This document shows, piece after piece, positions 5,942-7,109 of a stretch of DNA of 7,109 nt. The notes under the pieces were generated by a model that saw only the letters and a program-made list of their open reading frames with translations, was not told the DNA's origin and did no database searches. A program made the position numbers and the translations under genes. The DNA is taken from contig JAJAZO010000114.1 in the NCBI GenBank assembly GCA_026785745.1, positions 1-7,109 of the forward strand, read 5' to 3'. Position 1 is the first letter of the stretch. Each line of letters begins with the position of its first letter. The stretch comes from Chitinophagaceae bacterium (GTDB taxonomy: Bacteria; Bacteroidota; Bacteroidia; Chitinophagales; Chitinophagaceae).

Positions 5942-6511
5942 ATGAACTTACCTGAACTATTACAGCAGCATTTCAATTATCCTCCCTTAGTAAAAATTGA
6001 TCCTAATACACAGGAGGTTACAGATAAAGACAAAGCCGTTGCTGGAGAATTTGGTCAGGCAGCTATTCCTGTAATCTTAGCCGGGCTTTATGAATTTACC
6101 CGGTCTGATGAAGGTGCAGATAACGTTATTAGTGGAGAAGTTTCCCCAAGTTGGGTAAAAACCATTTTTGGTGACCAAAGTCAGCAAATAATAAAAAGAG
6201 TGGCAGACTATGCTAATACAACTTACGATATCACGGAGAATAAATTAAATGATATAGCGGCTAAATCCGTAGAATTAATAAAAGAGGCAGCAGGTCCGGA
6301 TCCAAAAAATATTGCAGTAAAGGAATTGATGGGTGGCCAGGTAAACAATATACTTCCTTATTTGCCCGCTGTTTTACAGGCGGGTGAGTTACTAAACGAT
6401 ACCACACTTGATGACAAAACCAATAAAATGGAAGGCCCTATCTCCAGCCTGATGCAGGCTATTGGTTCGGGTTTTTCAGGTTCTGATAAGGATGAAAAGC
6501 TGGTAAATTAA
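5942..6511 (+). CDS. Conserved-looking hypothetical protein, possibly DUF937-like
   Basis: I do not recognise this 189-residue protein with certainty. It starts MNLPELLQQHFNYPP, continues with a predicted helix AVAGEFGQAAIPVILAGLYE (about 33-52) and SDEGADNVISG (55-65). The second half is mostly acidic amphipathic helix (DYANTTYDITENKLNDIAAK, then KELMGGQVNNILPYLPAVLQ and GPISSLMQAIGSGF). The opening MNL and the pattern of a short Pro/Ala/Leu helix followed by a small-residue, Gly-rich segment recall DUF937/YidB-type proteins, but that is a resemblance only. There is no signal peptide, membrane helix or Cys, so it is probably cytoplasmic. The start has AT-rich DNA before it without a Shine-Dalgarno. 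It is divergent from the lipoprotein gene, sharing a 106-base intergenic region, and converges with the response-regulator gene. Confidence 0.7.
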   Translation: MNLPELLQQHFNYPPLVKIDPNTQEVTDKDKAVAGEFGQAAIPVILAGLYEFTRSDEGADNVISGEVSPSWVKTIFGDQSQQIIKRVADYANTTYDITENKLNDIAAKSVELIKEAAGPDPKNIAVKELMGGQVNNILPYLPAVLQAGELLNDTTLDDKTNKMEGPISSLMQAIGSGFSGSDKDEKLVN

Positions 6512-6575
6512 TTTTTGCTGATAAAAGAAACCCTTTCTGCAATCACTTCTTTGTTTGTCGTAATGGATAAGGTGT

Positions 6576-6986
6576 TTATTTAAAAAGGTGTTTTCGTATT
6601 GTTTCAGTAAATACAGCGATATCAAATGGTTTTTCAATATATCCATCTGCTTTTATCTTTTTACATATTTCCCTAATATCTGCATTAGCTGAAAATAAGA
6701 TAACGGGAACAGATTGAGTGGCCGGGTTTTCTTTCATCATCGTAATGGCTTTCTCACCGCCAATTTCGGGTATCCACAAATCCATTAAAATAATAGCTGG
6801 TTGTATAAGCCCAATATCATTTATCACATTTTCGCAGCGGAGCAGGGTTTCCACCCGGTATTGTTTTTTTTATAAAATTGCTTTGCACAAAAACAAAATC
6901 TCCGGATCATCGTCATATATTAAAACACATTTTTGGTCCCTGTCCACTAAAGGAGAAAAATCAACCTTATCTTCTTTTTTTGTCAT
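6576..6986 (-). pseudogene. Single-domain response regulator interrupted by one in-frame stop (TAA, codon 39)
   Basis: From ATG 6986 the frame reads MTKKEDKVDF, a linker, then VLIYDDDPEILFLCKAIL (21-38), TAA (6870-6872), and continues in the same phase KKQYRVETLLRCENVINDIG to the normal end at 6576. Together this is a complete receiver domain of 136 codons: acidic pocket D25-D27, phospho-acceptor D69 (ILMDLWIP), Ser99 (LFSANAD), Lys119-Pro120 (YIEKPFD). No frameshift is needed; one base change explains the stop, since relatives usually have Glu or another charged residue there, so GAA to TAA is a simple reading. Downstream translation could begin at GTG 6854 (92 residues), but that protein would lack the first strand and the acidic pocket. 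No output domain is present; a stand-alone receiver like CheY/Spo0F types would act in a phosphorelay. Neighbouring kinase genes are not in the window. Confidence 0.88.
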
Positions 6987-7109
6987 CTTTATTTTTATAA
7001 AAAAATATTTATCTTCTCAAAATAACAGGGTTGGCAAACAATTTAAATAATGAAAAACGGTTTTTGTAAAACCAATGAAAAAAAAAAAATAAAGCAATGC
7101 ACCCGGTAA
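6987..7109. other. AT-rich upstream region of the response-regulator gene, reaching the window edge
   Basis: No established gene is visible. It should carry the promoter for the - strand regulator. It includes a short inverted repeat GGTTTT/AAAACC (7059-7073) and a run of 12 A (7078-7089). On the + strand an ATG at 7050 opens a 19-codon frame (MKNGFCKTNEKKKIKQCTR) ending at TAA on the last base of the window; it is too short to accept without more evidence. Confidence 0.4.

Noticed and set aside
2646..6872. Alternative genetic code or stop-codon readthrough as the reason for in-frame stops
   Set aside because: Both TAA and TAG interrupt the pseudogene alongside frameshifts, while intact genes in the window end normally at TAA or TAG.
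6718..7050. + strand 110-codon frame
   Set aside because: It lies antisense to the response regulator, whose receiver motifs explain the region.
1..7109. CRISPR array, insertion sequence, tRNA or phage-defence island
   Set aside because: No spaced repeats, terminal inverted repeats, transposase motifs, cloverleaf or defence-protein domains are visible on either strand.

Overview
The window is AT-rich DNA with weak or absent Shine-Dalgarno sequences. It encodes several proteins whose closest relatives, as I recall the families, are from Bacteroidota, most likely Chitinophagaceae or a neighbouring family of soil or freshwater bacteria. The clues are the style of the membrane-anchored class III cyclase, the general-stress FMN-type protein, the DUF2383 four-helix-bundle protein, the cardiolipin synthase and the single-domain response regulator. 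No rRNA, tRNA, CRISPR array, phage gene or intact transposase is visible.

Layout from left to right: (1) the end of an alkyltransferase-like DNA-repair protein whose catalytic Cys is Ala (1-348, + strand), followed by a terminator-like hairpin. (2) A four-helix membrane-anchored class III nucleotide cyclase (442-1572, +), which shares a strong bidirectional terminator with a convergent pyridoxamine-phosphate-oxidase-like stress protein (1644-2138, -). (3) About 1 kb without an intact gene (2139-3163). Its core is a clearly decayed DUF2383/PA2169-type gene on the - strand, with frameshifts and stops, which still keeps a good intrinsic terminator behind it. (4) Cardiolipin synthase (3164-4612, +), convergent with only 2 bp separation with a DUF457/YdjM-type membrane hydrolase (4615-5625, -) whose conserved first residues require a CTG start. 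(5) A 55-residue lipoprotein with one membrane helix (5668-5835, -) just upstream of the hydrolase. (6) A divergent, unrecognised 189-residue protein (5942-6511, +). (7) A single-domain response regulator on the - strand (6576-6986) interrupted by one in-frame TAA at codon 39.

The intact genes fit a loose theme of stress response and envelope maintenance: alkylation damage, cyclic-nucleotide signalling, FMN stress protein, phospholipid synthesis and small envelope proteins. They are mostly single-gene units in alternating directions, not one operon. I do not see a new multi-gene system. What stands out is gene decay: one multiply broken gene, one gene with a single nonsense codon, one gene that lost or never had ATG, and two short coding-like remnants. 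There are also unusual active-site residues in the alkyltransferase-like protein and in the cyclase.
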